Positions 31,101 through 44,759 of a DNA stretch of 64,000 nt are shown piece by piece. This DNA is from Glandiceps talaboti. Lineage: Eukaryota; Hemichordata; Enteropneusta; Spengelidae. Numbering within the stretch: position 1 is the stretch's first letter; every line of letters starts with the position of its first letter. The notes beneath the pieces were generated by a model. That model saw only the letters and a program-made list of their open reading frames with translations. It ran no database searches and was not told the DNA's origin. Location of the stretch: NCBI RefSeq assembly GCF_964340395.1, contig NC_135557.1, positions 564,501-628,500 of the forward strand, given 5' to 3'. A program made the position numbers and the translations under genes.

Positions 31101-34100
31101 GTTAGTTATAGAAAGACTGGGTAGTATTTAGACAATTAGCTATAGAATGACAGGGTAGTATTAAGATAATTAGTTATACAATGCCAGGGTAGTATTAAGA
31201 CAATTAGTTATTGAAAGACAGGGTAGTATTAAGACAATTAGTTATAGAGAGACAGGGTAGTATTAAGACAATTAGTTATAGAAAGACAGGGTAGTATTAA
31301 GACAATTAGTTATACAAAGACAGGGTAGTATTAAGACAATTAGTTATAGAATGACAGGGTAGTATTAAGACAATTAGTTATAGAACGACAGGGCAGTAAT
31401 AAGACAATTAGTTATAGAAAGACATGGTAGTATTAAGACAATTACTTACACAAAGACAGCGTAGTATTAAGACAATTAGTTATAGAATGACAGGGTAGTA
31501 TTAAGACAATTAGTTATAGAATGACAGGGTAGTATTAAGACAATTAATTATACAAAGACAGGGTAGTATTAAGACAGTTAGTTATAGAAAGACATGGTAG
31601 TATTAAGACAGTTAGTTATAGAAAGACATGGTAGTATTAAGACAATTAGTTATAGAATGACAGGGTAGTATTAAGACAATTAGTTATACAAAGACAGGGT
31701 AGTATTAAGAGAATTAGTTATAGAATGACAGGGTAGTATTAGGACAATTAGTTATACAAAGACAGGGTAGTATTAAGACAATTAGTTATAGAATGACATG
31801 GTAGTATTAAGATAATTAGTTATACAAAGACAGGGTAGTAATAAGACAATTAGTTATAGAATGACAGGGTAGTATTAAGACAATTAGTTATACAAAGACA
31901 GGGTAGTATTAAGACAATTAGTTATAGAATGACAGGGTAGTATTAAGATAATTAGTTATACAAAGACAGGGTAGTATTAAGACAATTAATTATACAAAGA
32001 CAGGGTATTATTAAGACAATTAGTTATACAATGCCAGGGTAGTATTAAGACAGTTAGTTATAGAAAGACATGGTAGTATTAAGACAATTAGTTATACAAA
32101 GACATGGTAGTATTAAGACAATTAGTTATACAAAGACAGGGTAGTATTAAGACAATTAGTTATAGAATGACAGGGTAGTATTAAGACAGTTAGTTATACA
32201 AAGACAGGGTAGTATTAAGACAGTTAGTTATTGAAAGACATGGTAGTATTAAGACAATTAGTTATACAAAGACATGGTAGTATTAAGACAATTAGTTATA
32301 CAAAGACAGGGTAGTATTAAGACAATTAGTTATACAATGCCAGGGTAGTATTAAGACAATTAGTTATACAAAGACAGGGTAGTATTAAAACAGTTAGTTA
32401 TACAAAAACAGGGTAGTATTAAGATAATTAGTTATAGAATGACATGGTAGTATTAAGACAATTAATTTTACAAAGACAGGGTAGTATTAAGACAGTTAGT
32501 TATAGAAAAACAGGGTAGTATTAAGACAATTAGATATAGAATGACAGGGTAGTATTAAGACAGTTAGTTATACAAAGACAGGGTAGTATTAAGACAGTTA
32601 GTTATTGAAAGACATGGTAGTATTAAGACAATTAGTTATAGAATGACATGGTAGTATTAAGACAATTAGTTATTGAAAGACAGGGTAGTATTAAGACAGT
32701 TAGTTATAGAAAGACAGGGTAGTATTAAGATAATTAGTTATACAAAGACAGGGTAGTAATAAGACAATTAGTTTTAGAAAGACTGGGTAGTATTAAGACA
32801 ATTAGTTATACAAAGACAGGGTAGTATTAAGATAATTAGTTATACAAAGACAGGGTAGTATTAAGACAATTAGTTATAGAAAGACAGTGTAGTATTAAGA
32901 CAATTAGTTATAGAATGACAGGGTAGTATTAAGACAATTAGTTATACAAAGACAGGGTAGTATTAAGACAATTAGTTATACAAAGACAGGGTAGTAATAA
33001 GAGAATTACTTATACAAAGACAGGGTAGTATTAAGACAATTAGTTATAGAATGACAGGGTAGTATTAAGACAATTAATTATACAAACACAGGGTAGTATT
33101 AAGACAGTTAGTTATAGAAAGATATGGTAGTATTAAGACAGTTAGTTATAGAAAGACATGGTAGTATTAAGACAATTAGTTATAGAATGACATGGTAGTA
33201 TTAAGACAATTAGTTATAGAATGACAGGGTAGTATTAAGATAATTAGTTATACAAAGACAGGGTAGTATTAAGACAATTAGTTATAGAATGACAGGGTAG
33301 TATTAAGATAATTAGTTATACAAAGACAGGGTAGTATTAAGACAATTAATTATACAAAGACAGGGTAGTATTAAGACAATTAGTTATACAATGCCAGGGT
33401 AGTATTAAGACAGTTAGTTATAGAAAGACATGGTAGTATTAAGACAATTAGTTATACAAAGACATGGTAGTATTAAGACAATTAGTTATACAAAGACAGG
33501 GTAGTATTAAGACAATTAGTTATAGAATGACAGGGTAGTATTAAGACAGTTAGTTATACAAAGACAGGGTAGTATTAAGACAGTTAGTTATTGAAAGACA
33601 TGGTAGTATTAAGACAATTAGTTATACAAAGACATGGTAGTATTAAGACAATTAGTTATACAAAGACAGGGTAGTATTAAGACAATTAGTTATACAATGC
33701 CAGGGTAGTATTAAGACAATTAGTTATACAAAGACAGGGTAGTATTAAAACAGTTAGTTATTCAAAAACAGGGTAGTATTAAGATAATTAGTTATAGAAT
33801 GACATGGTAGTATTAAGACAATTAATTATACAAAGACAGGGTAGTATTAAGACAGTTAGTTATAGAAAGACAGGGTAGTATTAAGACAATTAGATATAGA
33901 ATGACAGGGTAGTATTAAGACAGTTAGTTATACAAAGACAGGGTAGTATTAAGATAATTAGTTATTGAAAGACATGGTAGTATTAAGACAATTAGTTATA
34001 GAATGACATGGTAGTATTAAGACAATTAGTTATTGAAAGACAGGGTAGTATTAAGACAGTTAGTTATAGAAAGACAGGGTAGTATTAAGATAATTAGTTA

Positions 34101-34700
34101 TACAAAGACAGGGTAGTATTAAGACAATTAGTTATAGAAAGACTGGGTAGTATTAAGACAATTAGTTATACAAAGACAGGGTAGTATTAAGACAATTAGT
34201 TATACAAAGACAGGGTAGTATTAAGACAATTACTTATAAAAAGACAGGGTAGTAATAAGACAATTAGTTATAGAATGACATGGTAGTATTAAGACAATTG
34301 GTTATACAAAGACAGGGTAGTATTAAGACAATTAATTATACAAAGACAGGGTAGTATTAAGACAGTTAGTTATAGAAAGACAGGGTAGTATTAAGACAAT
34401 TAGATATAGAATGACAGGGTAGTATTAAGACAGTTAGTTATACAAAGACAGGGTAGTATTAAGATAATTAGTTATTGAAAGACATGGTAGTATTAAGACA
34501 ATTAGTTATAGAATGACATGGTAGTATTAAGACAATTAGTTATTGAAAGACAGGGAAGTATTAAGACAGTTAGTTATAGAAAGACAGGGTAGTATTAAGA
34601 TAATTAGTTATACAAAGACAGGGTAGTATTAAGACAATTAGTTATAGAAAGACTGGGTAGTATTAAGACAATTAGTTATACAAAGACAGGGTAGTATTAA
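3300..34700. repeat. Large mosaic duplication inside the 34-bp array (offset about 15.7-15.8 kb)
   Basis: Rare markers in about 3.3-18.9 kb recur in about 19-34.7 kb in the same order. AAGAAAATTAATTTT at 4336 recurs at 20077 (offset 15,741). ACAGGGCAGT at 5479, 7897, 10208 and 15542 recurs at 21322, 23569, 25880 and 31388 (offsets 15,843, 15,672, 15,672, 15,846). The 5-bp insertion in ACAAATTTAAGACAG near 7650 recurs near 23325, and the one-base loss in GACATGTAGT also recurs. The copies are not simple: 19112 and its GACATTTAGT neighbour at 19365 match 10208 and 10461 at offset 8,904, the second half has lost 17 units near 30,690, and it has gained a 22-unit duplication at about 27.7-29.1 kb. 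Edges are approximate. Confidence 0.8.
27660..29150. repeat. Tandem 748-bp block (22 x 34 bp), present only in the second large copy
   Basis: ATGAGAGGGT at 27781 and 28529, and ACAGGGCAGT at 28226 and 28974, are each exactly 748 bp apart with the same intervening variants. The corresponding part of the first large copy (about 12.0-12.7 kb) has a single version, so this block doubled after the larger duplication. Boundaries are approximate. Confidence 0.8.
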
Positions 34701-37700
34701 GACAATTAGTTATACAAAGACAGGGTAGTATTAAGACAATTACTTATAAAAAGACAGGGTAGTAATAAGACAATTAGTTATAGAATGACATGGTAGTATT
34801 AAGACAATTGGTTATACAAAGACAGGGTAGTATTAAGACAATTAATTATACAAAGACAGGGTAGTATTAAGACAATTACATATAAAAAGAAAGGGTAGTA
34901 ATAAGACAATTAGTTATAGAATGACATGGTAGTATTAAGACAATTAGTTATACAAAGACAGGGTAGTATTAAGATAATTAGTTATACAAAGACAGGGTAG
35001 TATTAAGACAATTAGTTATAGAAAGACAGTGTAGTATTAAGACAATTAGTTATAGAATGACAGGGTAGTATTAAGACAATTAGTTATACAAAGACAGGGT
35101 AGTATTAAGACAATTAGTTATACAAAGACAGGGTAGTATTAAGACAATTAGTTATAGAATGACAGGGTAGTATTAAGATAATTAATTATAGAAAGAGAGG
35201 GTAGTATTAAGACCATTAGTTATAGAATGACAGGGTAGTATTAAGACAATTAATTATAGAATGACAGGGTAGTAATAAGACAATTAGTTATAGAAAGACA
35301 GGGTAGTATTAAGACAATTAGTTATAGAAAGACATGGTAGTATTAAGACAATTAATTATACAAAGACAGGGTAGTGATAAGACAATTAGTTATAGAGAGA
35401 CAGGGTAGTATTAAGACAGTTAGTTACAGAAAGACTGGGTAGTATTAAGACAATAAGCTATAGAATGACAGGGTAGTATTAAGATAATTAGTTATACAAT
35501 GCCAGGGTAGTATTAAGACAATTAGTTATTGAAAGACAGGGTAGTATTAAGACAATTAGTTATAGAGAGACAGGGTAGTATTAAGACAATTAGTTATAGA
35601 AAGACATGGTAGTATTAAGACAGTTAGTTATAGAAAGACATGGTTGTATTAAGACAATTAGTTATAGAATGACATGGTAGTATTAAGACAATTAGTTATA
35701 GAAAGACAGGGTAGTATTAAGAGAATTAGTTATAGAATGACAGGGTAGTATTAGGACAATTAGTTATACAAAGACAGGGTAGTATTAAGACAATTAGTTA
35801 TAGAATGACATGGTAGTATTAAGATAATTAGTTATACAAAGACAGGGTAGTAATAAGACAATTAGTTATAGAATGACAGGGTAGTATTAAGACAATTAGT
35901 TATACAAAGACAGGGTAGTATTAAGACAATTAGTTATAGAATGACAGGGTAGTATTAAGATAATTAGTTATACAAAGACAGGGTAGTATTAAGACAATTA
36001 ATTATACAAAGACAGGGTATTATTAAGACAATTAGTTATACAATGCCAGGGTAGTATTAAGACAGTTAGTTATAGAAAGACATGGTAGTATTAAGACAAT
36101 TAGTTATACAAAGACATGGCAGTATTAAGACAATTAGTTATACAAAGACAGGGTAGTATTAAGACAATTAGTTATAGAATGACAGGGTAGTATTAAGACA
36201 GTTAGTTATACAAAGACAGGGTACTATTAAGACAGTTAGTTATTGAAAGACATGGTAGTATTAAGACAATTAGTTATACAAAGACATGGTAGTATTAAGA
36301 CAATTAGTTATACAAAGACAGGGTAGTATTAAGACAATTAGTTATACAATGCCAGGGTAGTATTAAGACAATTAGTTATACAAAGACAGGGTAGTATTAA
36401 AACAGTTAGTTATACAAAAACAGGGTAGTATTAAGATAATTAGTTATAGAATGACATGGTAGTATTAAGACAATTAATTTTACAAAGACAGGGTAGTATT
36501 AAGACAGTTAGTTATAGAAAAACAGGGTAGTATTAAGACAATTAGATATAGAATGACAGGGTAGTATTAAGACAGTTAGTTATACAAAGACAGGGTAGTA
36601 TTAAGACAGTTAGTTATTGAAAGACATGGTAGTATTAAGACAATTAGTTATAGAATGACATGGTAGTATTAAGACAATTAGTTATTGAAAGACAGGGTAG
36701 TATTAAGACAGTTAGTTATAGAAAGACAGGGTAGTATTAAGATAATTAGTTATACAAAGACAGGGTAGTATTAAGACAATTAGTTATAGAAAGACTGGGT
36801 AGTATTAAGACAATTAGTTATACAAAGACAGGGTAGTATTAAGACAATTAGTTATACAAAGACAGGGTAGTATTAAGACAATTACTTATAAAAAGACAGG
36901 GTAGTAATAAGACAATTAGTTATAGAATGACATGGTAGTATTAAGACAATTGGTTATACAAAGACAGGGTAGTATTAAGACAATTAATTATACAAAGACA
37001 GGGTAGTATTAAGACAATTACATATAAAAAGAAAGGGTAGTAATAAGACAATTAGTTATAGAATGACATGGTAGTATTAAGACAATTAGTTATACAAAGA
37101 CAGGGTAGTATTAAGATAATTAGTTATACAAAGACAGGGTAGTATTAAGACAATTAGTTATAGAAAGACAGTGTAGTATTAAGACAATTAGTTATAGAAT
37201 GACAGGGTAGTATTAAGACAATTAGTTATACAAAGACAGGGTAGTATTAAGACAATTAGTTATACAAAGACAGGGTAGTAATAAGAGAATTACTTATACA
37301 AAGACAGGGTAGTATTAAGACAATTAGTTATAGAATGACAGGGTAGTATTAAGACAATTAATTATACAAAGACAGGGTAGTATTAAGACAGTTAGTTATA
37401 GAAAGATATGGTAGTATTAAGACAGTTAGTTATAGAAAGACATGGTAGTATTAAGACAATTAGTTATAGAATGACATGGTAGTATTAAGACAATTAGTTA
37501 TAGAATGACAGGGTAGTATTAAGATAATTAGTTATACAAAGACAGGGTAGTATTAAGACAATTAGTTATAGAATGACAGGGTAGTATTAAGATAATTAGT
37601 TATACAAAGACAGGGTAGTATTAAGACAATTAATTATACAAAGACAGGGTAGTATTAAGACAATTAGTTATACAATGCCAGGGTAGTATTAAGACAGTTA

Positions 37701-39240
37701 GTTATAGAAAGACATGGTAGTATTAAGACAATTAGTTATACAAAGACATGGTAGTATTAAGACAATTAGTTATACAAAGACAGGGTAGTATTAAGACAAT
37801 TAGTTATAGAATGACAGGGTAGTATTAAGACAGTTAGTTATACAAAGACAGGGTAGTATTAAGACAGTTAGTTATTGAAAGACATGGTAGTATTAAGACA
37901 ATTAGTTATACAAAGACATGGTAGTATTAAGACAATTAGTTATACAAAGACAGGGTAGTATTAAGACAATTAGTTATACAATGCCAGGGTAGTATTAAGA
38001 CAATTAGTTATACAAAGACAGGGTAGTATTAAAACAGTTAGTTATACAAAAACAGGGTAGTATTAAGATAATTAGTTATAGAAAGACATGGTAGTATTAA
38101 GACAATTAATTATACAAAGACAGGGTAGTATTAAGACAGTTAGTTATAGAAAGACAGGGTAGTATTAAGACAATTAGCTATAGAATGACAGGGTAGTATT
38201 AAGACAGTTAGTTATAGAATGACATGGTAGTATTAAGACAATTAATTATACAAAGACAGGGTAGTATTAAGACAGTTAGTTATAGAAAGACAGGGTAGTA
38301 TTAAGACAATTAGATATAGAATGACAGGGTAGTATTAAGACAGTTAGTTATACAAAGACAGGGTAGTATTAAGATAATTAGTTATTGAAAGACAGGGTAG
38401 TATTAAGATAATTAGTTATAGAATGACATGGTAGTATTAAGACAATTAGTTATTGAAAGACAGGGAAGTATTAAGACAGTTAGTTATAGAAAGACAGGGT
38501 AGTATTAAGATAGTTAGTTATACAAAGACAGGGTAGTATTAAGACAATTAGTTATAGAAAGACTGGGTAGTATTAAGACAATTAGTTATACAAAGACAGG
38601 GTAGTATTAAGACAATTAGTTATACAAAGACAGGGTAGTATTAAGACAATTACTTATAAAAAGACAGGGTAGTAATAAGACAATTAGTTATAGAATGACA
38701 TGGTAGTATTAAGACAATTGGTTATACAAAGACAGGGTAGTATTAAGACAATTAATTATACAAAGACAGGGTAGTATTAAGACAATTACATATAAAAAGA
38801 AAGGGTAGTAATAAGACAATTAGTTATAGAATGACATGGTAGTATTAAGACAATTAGTTATACAAAGACAGGGTAGTATTAAGATAATTAGTTATACAAA
38901 GACAGGGTAGTATTAAGACAATTAGTTATAGAAAGACAGTGTAGTATTAAGACAATTAGTTATAGAATGACAGGGTAGTATTAAGACAATTAGTTATACA
39001 AAGACAGGGTAGTATTAAGACAATTAGTTATACAAAGACAGGGTAGTATTAAGACAATTAGTTATAGAATGACAGGGTAGTATTAAGATAATTAATTATA
39101 GAAAGAGAGGGTAGTATTAAGACAATTAGTTATAGAATGACAGGGTAGTATTAAGACAATTAATTATAGAATGACAGGGTAGTAATAAGACAATTAGTTA
39201 TAGAAAGACAGGGTAGTATTAAGACAATTAGTTATAGAAA
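33950..39240. repeat. 3,910-bp block duplication (115 x 34 bp)
   Basis: The rare variant CAGGGAAGTA occurs at 34551 and 38461, 3,910 bp apart, and the neighbouring units follow the same order on both sides. A point variant GACCATTAGT near 35211 corresponds to GACAATTAGT near 39121 at the same offset, so the copies have begun to differ. Outer limits are estimated. Confidence 0.7.
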
Positions 39241-39659
39241 GACATGGTAGTATTAAGACAATTAGTTATTGAAAGACAGGGTAGTATTAAGACAATTAGT
39301 TATAGAGAGACAGGGTAGTATTAAGACAATTAGTTATAGAAAGACAGGGTAGTATTAAGACAATTAGTTATACAAAGACAGGGTAGTATTAAGACAATTA
39401 GTTATAGAATGACAGGGTAGTATTAAGACAATTAGTTATAGAACGACAGGGCAGTAATAAGACAGTTAGTTATAGAAAGACATGGTAGTATTAAGACAAT
39501 TACTTACACAAAGACAGCGTAGTATTAAGACAATTAGTTATAGAATGACAGGGTAGTATTAAGACAATTCGTTATAGAAAGACAGGGTAGTAATAAGACA
39601 ATTACTCATACAAAGACAGGGTAGTATTAAGACAATTAGTTATAGAATGACAGGGTAGT

Positions 39660-42600
39660 ATTAAGACAATTAATTATACAAAGACAGGGTAGTATTAATA
39701 CAGTTAGTTATAGAAAGACATGGTAGTATTAAGACAGTTAGTTATAGAAAGACATGGTTGTATTAAGACAATTAGTTATAGAATGACATGGTAGTATTAA
39801 GACAATTAGTTATAGAAAGACAGGGTAGTATTAAGAGAATTAGTTATAGAATGACAGGGTAGTATTAGGACAATTAGTTATACAAAGACAGGGTAGTATT
39901 AAGACAATTAGTTATAGAATGACATGGTAGTATTAAGATAATTAGTTATACAAAGACAGGGTAGTAATAAGACAATTAGTTATACAAAGACAGGGTAGTA
40001 TTAAGACAATTAGTTATAGAATGACAGGGTAGTATTAAGATAATTAGTTATACAAAGACAGGGTAGTAATAAGACAATTAATTATACAAAGACAGGGTAG
40101 TATTAAGATAATTAGTTATAGAATGCCAGGGTAGTATTAAGACAATTAGTTATACAAAGACAGGGTAGTATTAAGACAGTTAGTTATAGAAAGACAGGGT
40201 AGTATTAAGACAATTAGATATAGAATGACAGGGTAGTATAAAGACAATTAATTATACAAAGACAGGATAGTATTAAGATAATTAGTTATAAAATGCCAGG
40301 GTAGTATTAAGACAATTAGTTATACAAAGACAGGGTAGTATTAAGACTGTTAGTTATACAAAGACAGGGTAGTATTAAGACAGTTAGTTATTGAAAGACA
40401 TGGTAGTATTAAGACAATTAGTTATACAAAGACATGGTAGTATTAAGACAATTAGTTATACAAGGACAGGGTAGTATTAAGATAATTAGTTATAGAAAGA
40501 CAGGGTAGTATTAAGACAGTTAGTTATAGAATGACAGGGTAGTATTAAGACAATTAGTCATACAAAGACAGGGTAGTATTAAGACAATTAGTTATACAAA
40601 GACATGGTAGTATTAAGACAATTAGTTATACAAAGACAGGGTAGTATTAAGACAGTTAGTTATTGAAAGACAGGGTAGTATTAAGACAATTAATTATAGA
40701 AAGACAGAGTAGTATTAAGACAATTAATTATAGAAAGACAGGGTAGTATTAAGACAATTAATTATACAAAGACAGGGTAGTATTAATACAGTTAGTTATA
40801 GAAAGACATGGTAGTATTAAGACAGTTAGTTATAGAAAGACATGGTTGTATTAAGACAATTAGTTATAGAATGACATGGTAGTATTAAGACAATTAGTTA
40901 TAGAAAGACAGGGTAGTATTAAGAGAATTAGTTATAGAATGACAGGGTAGTATTAGGACAATTAGTTATACAAAGACAGGGTAGTATTAAGACAATTAGT
41001 TATAGAATGACATGGTAGTATTAAGATAATTAGTTATACAAAGACAGGGTAGTAATAAGACAATTAGTTATACAAAGACAGGGTAGTATTAAGACAATTA
41101 GTTATAGAATGACAGGGTAGTATTAAGATAATTAGTTATACAAAGACAGGGTAGTAATAAGACAATTAATTATACAAAGACAGGGTAGTATTAAGATAAT
41201 TAGTTATAGAATGCCAGGGTAGTATTAAGACAATTAGTTATACAAAGATAGGGTAGTATTAAGACAGTTAGTTATAGAAAGACAGGGTAGTATTAAGACA
41301 ATTAGATATAGAATGACAGGGTAGTATAAAGACAATTAATTATACAAAGACAGGATAGTATTAAGATAATTAGTTATAAAATGCCAGGGTAGTATTAAGA
41401 CAATTAGTTATACAAAGACAGGGTAGTATTAAGACTGTTAGTTATACAAAGACAGGGTAGTATTAAGACAGTTAGTTATACAAAGACATGGTAGTATTAA
41501 GACAATTAGTTATACAAAGACAGGGTAGTATTAAGACAGTTAGTTATTGAAAGACAGGGTAGTATTAAGACAATTAATTATAGAAAGACAGAGTAGTATT
41601 AAGACAATTAATTATAGAAAGACAGGGTAGTATTAAGATAATTAGTTATACAAAGACAGGGTAGTAATAAGACAATTAGTTATAGAATGACAGGGTAGTA
41701 TTAAGACAATTAGTTATACAAAGACAGGGTAGTATTAAGACAGTTAGTTATTGAAAGACAGAGTAGTATTAAGACAATTAGTTATAGAATGACATGGTAG
41801 TATTAAGACAATTAGTTATAGAATGACATGGTAGTATTAAGACAATTAGTTATACAAAGACAGGGTAGTATTAAGACAATTAGTTATAGAAAGACAGGGT
41901 AGTATTAAGACAGTTAGTTATTGAAAGACAGAGTAGTATTAAGATAATTAGTTATAGAATGACATGGTAGTATTAAGACAATTAGTTATAGAAAGACAGG
42001 GTAGTATTAAGACAGTTAGTTATAGAAAGACAGGGTAGTATTAAGACAATTAGATATAGAATGACAGGGTAGTATTAAGACAATTAGTTATACAAAGACA
42101 GGGTAGTATTAAGACAATTAGATATAGAACGACAGGATAGTATTAAGACAATTAGTTATAGAAAGACAGGGTAGTATTAAGACAATTAGTTATTGAAAGA
42201 CAGGGTAGTATTAAGATAATTAGTTATAGAATGACAGGGTAGTATTAAGATAATTAGTTATACAAAGACAGGGTAGTATTAAGACAGTTAGTTATTGAAA
42301 GACATTGTAGTATTAAGACAATTAGTTATACAAAGACAGGGTAGTATTAAGACAATTAGTTATACAATGCCAGGGTAGTATTAAGACAATTAGTTATACA
42401 AAGACAGGGTAGTATTAAGACAGTTAGTTATACCAAAACAGGGTAGTATTAAGACAGTTAGTTATTGAAAGACATTGTAGTATTAAGACAATTAGTTATA
42501 CAAAGACAGGGTAGTATTAAGACAATTAGTTATACAATGCCAGGGTAGTATTAAGACAATTAGTTATACAAAGACAGGGTAGTATTAAGACAGTTAGTTA

Positions 42601-43900
42601 TACCAAAACAGGGTAGTATTAAGATAATTAGTTATAGAATGACATGGTAGTATTAAGACAATTAATTATACAAAGACAGGGTAGTATTAAGACAGTTAGT
42701 TATAGAAAGACAGGGTAGTATTAAGACAATTAGATATAGAATGACAGGGTAGTATTAAGACAATTAGTTATACAAAGACAGGGTAGTATTAAGACAATTA
42801 GATATAGAACGACAGGATAGTATTAAGACAATTAGTTATAGAAAGACAGGGTAGTATTAAGATAATTAGTTATAGAAAGACAGGGTAGTATTAAGACAGT
42901 TAGTTATTGAAAGACAGGGTAGTATTAAGACAATTAATTATAGAAAGACAGAGTAGTATTAAGACAATTAATTATAGAAAGACAGGGTAGTATTAAGACA
43001 ATTAATTATACAAAGACAGGGTAGTATTAATACAGTTAGTTATAGAAAGACATGGTAGTATTAAGACAGTTAGTTATAGAAAGACATGGTTGTATTAAGA
43101 CAATTAGTTATAGAATGACATGGTAGTATTAAGACAATTAGTTATAGAAAGACAGGGTAGTATTAAGAGAATTAGTTATAGAATGACAGGGTAGTATTAG
43201 GACAATTAGTTATACAAAGACAGGGTAGTATTAAGACAATTAGTTATAGAATGACAGGGTAGTATTAAGATAATTAGTTATACAAAGACAGGGTAGTAAT
43301 AAGACAATTAATTATACAAAGACAGGGTAGTATTAAGATAATTAGTTATAGAATGCCAGGGTAGTATTAAGACAATTAGTTATACAAAGACAGGGTAGTA
43401 TTAAGACAGTTAGTTATAGAAAGACAGGGTAGTATTAAGACAATTAGATATAGAATGACAGGGTAGTATAAAGACAATTAATTATACAAAGACAGGATTG
43501 TATTAAGATAATTAGTTATAAAATGCCAGGGTAGTATTAAGACAATTAGTTATACAAAGACAGGGTAGTATTAAGGCTGTTAGTTATACAAAGACAGGGT
43601 AGTATTAAGACAGTTAGTTATTGAAAGACATGGTAGTATTAAGACAATTAGTTATACAAAGACATGGTAGTATTAAGACAATTAGTTATACAAAGACAGG
43701 GTAGTATTAAGATAATTAGTTATAGAATGACATGGTAGTATTAAGACAATTAATTATACAAAGACAGGGTAGTATTAAGACAGTTAGTTATAGAAAGACA
43801 GGGTAGTATTAAGACAATTAGATATAGAATGACAGGGTAGTATTAAGACAATTAGTTATACAAAGACAGGGTAGTATTAAGACAATTAGATATAGAACGA
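39660..43900. repeat. Reiterated blocks at 1,088-bp and 2,244-bp spacing, plus a local 170-bp doubling
   Basis: The rare variant AGTATTAATACAG starts at 39691, 40779 and 43023, spaced 1,088 bp (32 units) and 2,244 bp (66 units), each time followed by GACATGGTTGTATTAAG and then GGGTAGTATTAGGAC. Within this zone GTTATTGAAAGACATTGTAG recurs after 170 bp (5 units, near 42301 and 42471), together with the TATACCAAAAC variant. This is unequal exchange of whole-unit blocks at several scales. Confidence 0.8.
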
Positions 43901-44759
43901 CAGGATAGTATTAAGACAATTAGTTATAGAATGACAGGGTAGTATTAAGACAATTAGTTATTGAAAGACAGGGTAGTATTAAGACAATTAATTATACAAA
44001 AAAAGGGTAGTATTAAGACAATTAGTTATACAATGCCAGGGTAGTATTAAGACAGTTAGTTATTGAAAGACAGAGTAGTATTAAGACAATTAGTTATACA
44101 AAGACAGGGTAGTATTAAGATAATTAGTTATAGAACGACAGGGTAGTATTAAGACAATTAGTTATTGAAAGACAGGGTAGTATTAAGACAATTAGTTATA
44201 CAAAGACAGGGTAGTATTAAGACAGTTAGTTATAGAAAGACAGGGTAGTATTAAGACAATTACTTTACAAAGACATGATAGTATTAAGATAATTAATTAT
44301 ACAAAGACAGGGTAGTATTAAGACAATTAGTTATTGAAAGACAGAGTAGTATTAAGACAATTAGTTATGCAAAGACAGGGTAGTATTAAGACAATTAGTT
44401 ATACAAATACAGGGTAGTATTAAGACAATTAGTTATAGAAAGACAGGGTAGTATTAAGACAATTAGATATAGAATGACAGGGTAGTATTAAGATAATTAA
44501 TTATACAAAGACAGGGTAGTATTAAGACAATTAGTTATAGAATGACAGGGTAGTATTAAGACAATTAGTTATAGAATGACAGGGTAGTATTAAGACAATT
44601 AATTATACAAAGACAGGGTAGTATTAAGACAATTAGTTATAGAATGACAGGGTAGTATTAAGACAATTAGTTATAGAAAGACAGGGTAGTATTAAGACAA
44701 TTAATTATACAAAGACTTGGTAGTATTAAGACAATTAGTTATACAAAGACAGGGTAGTA

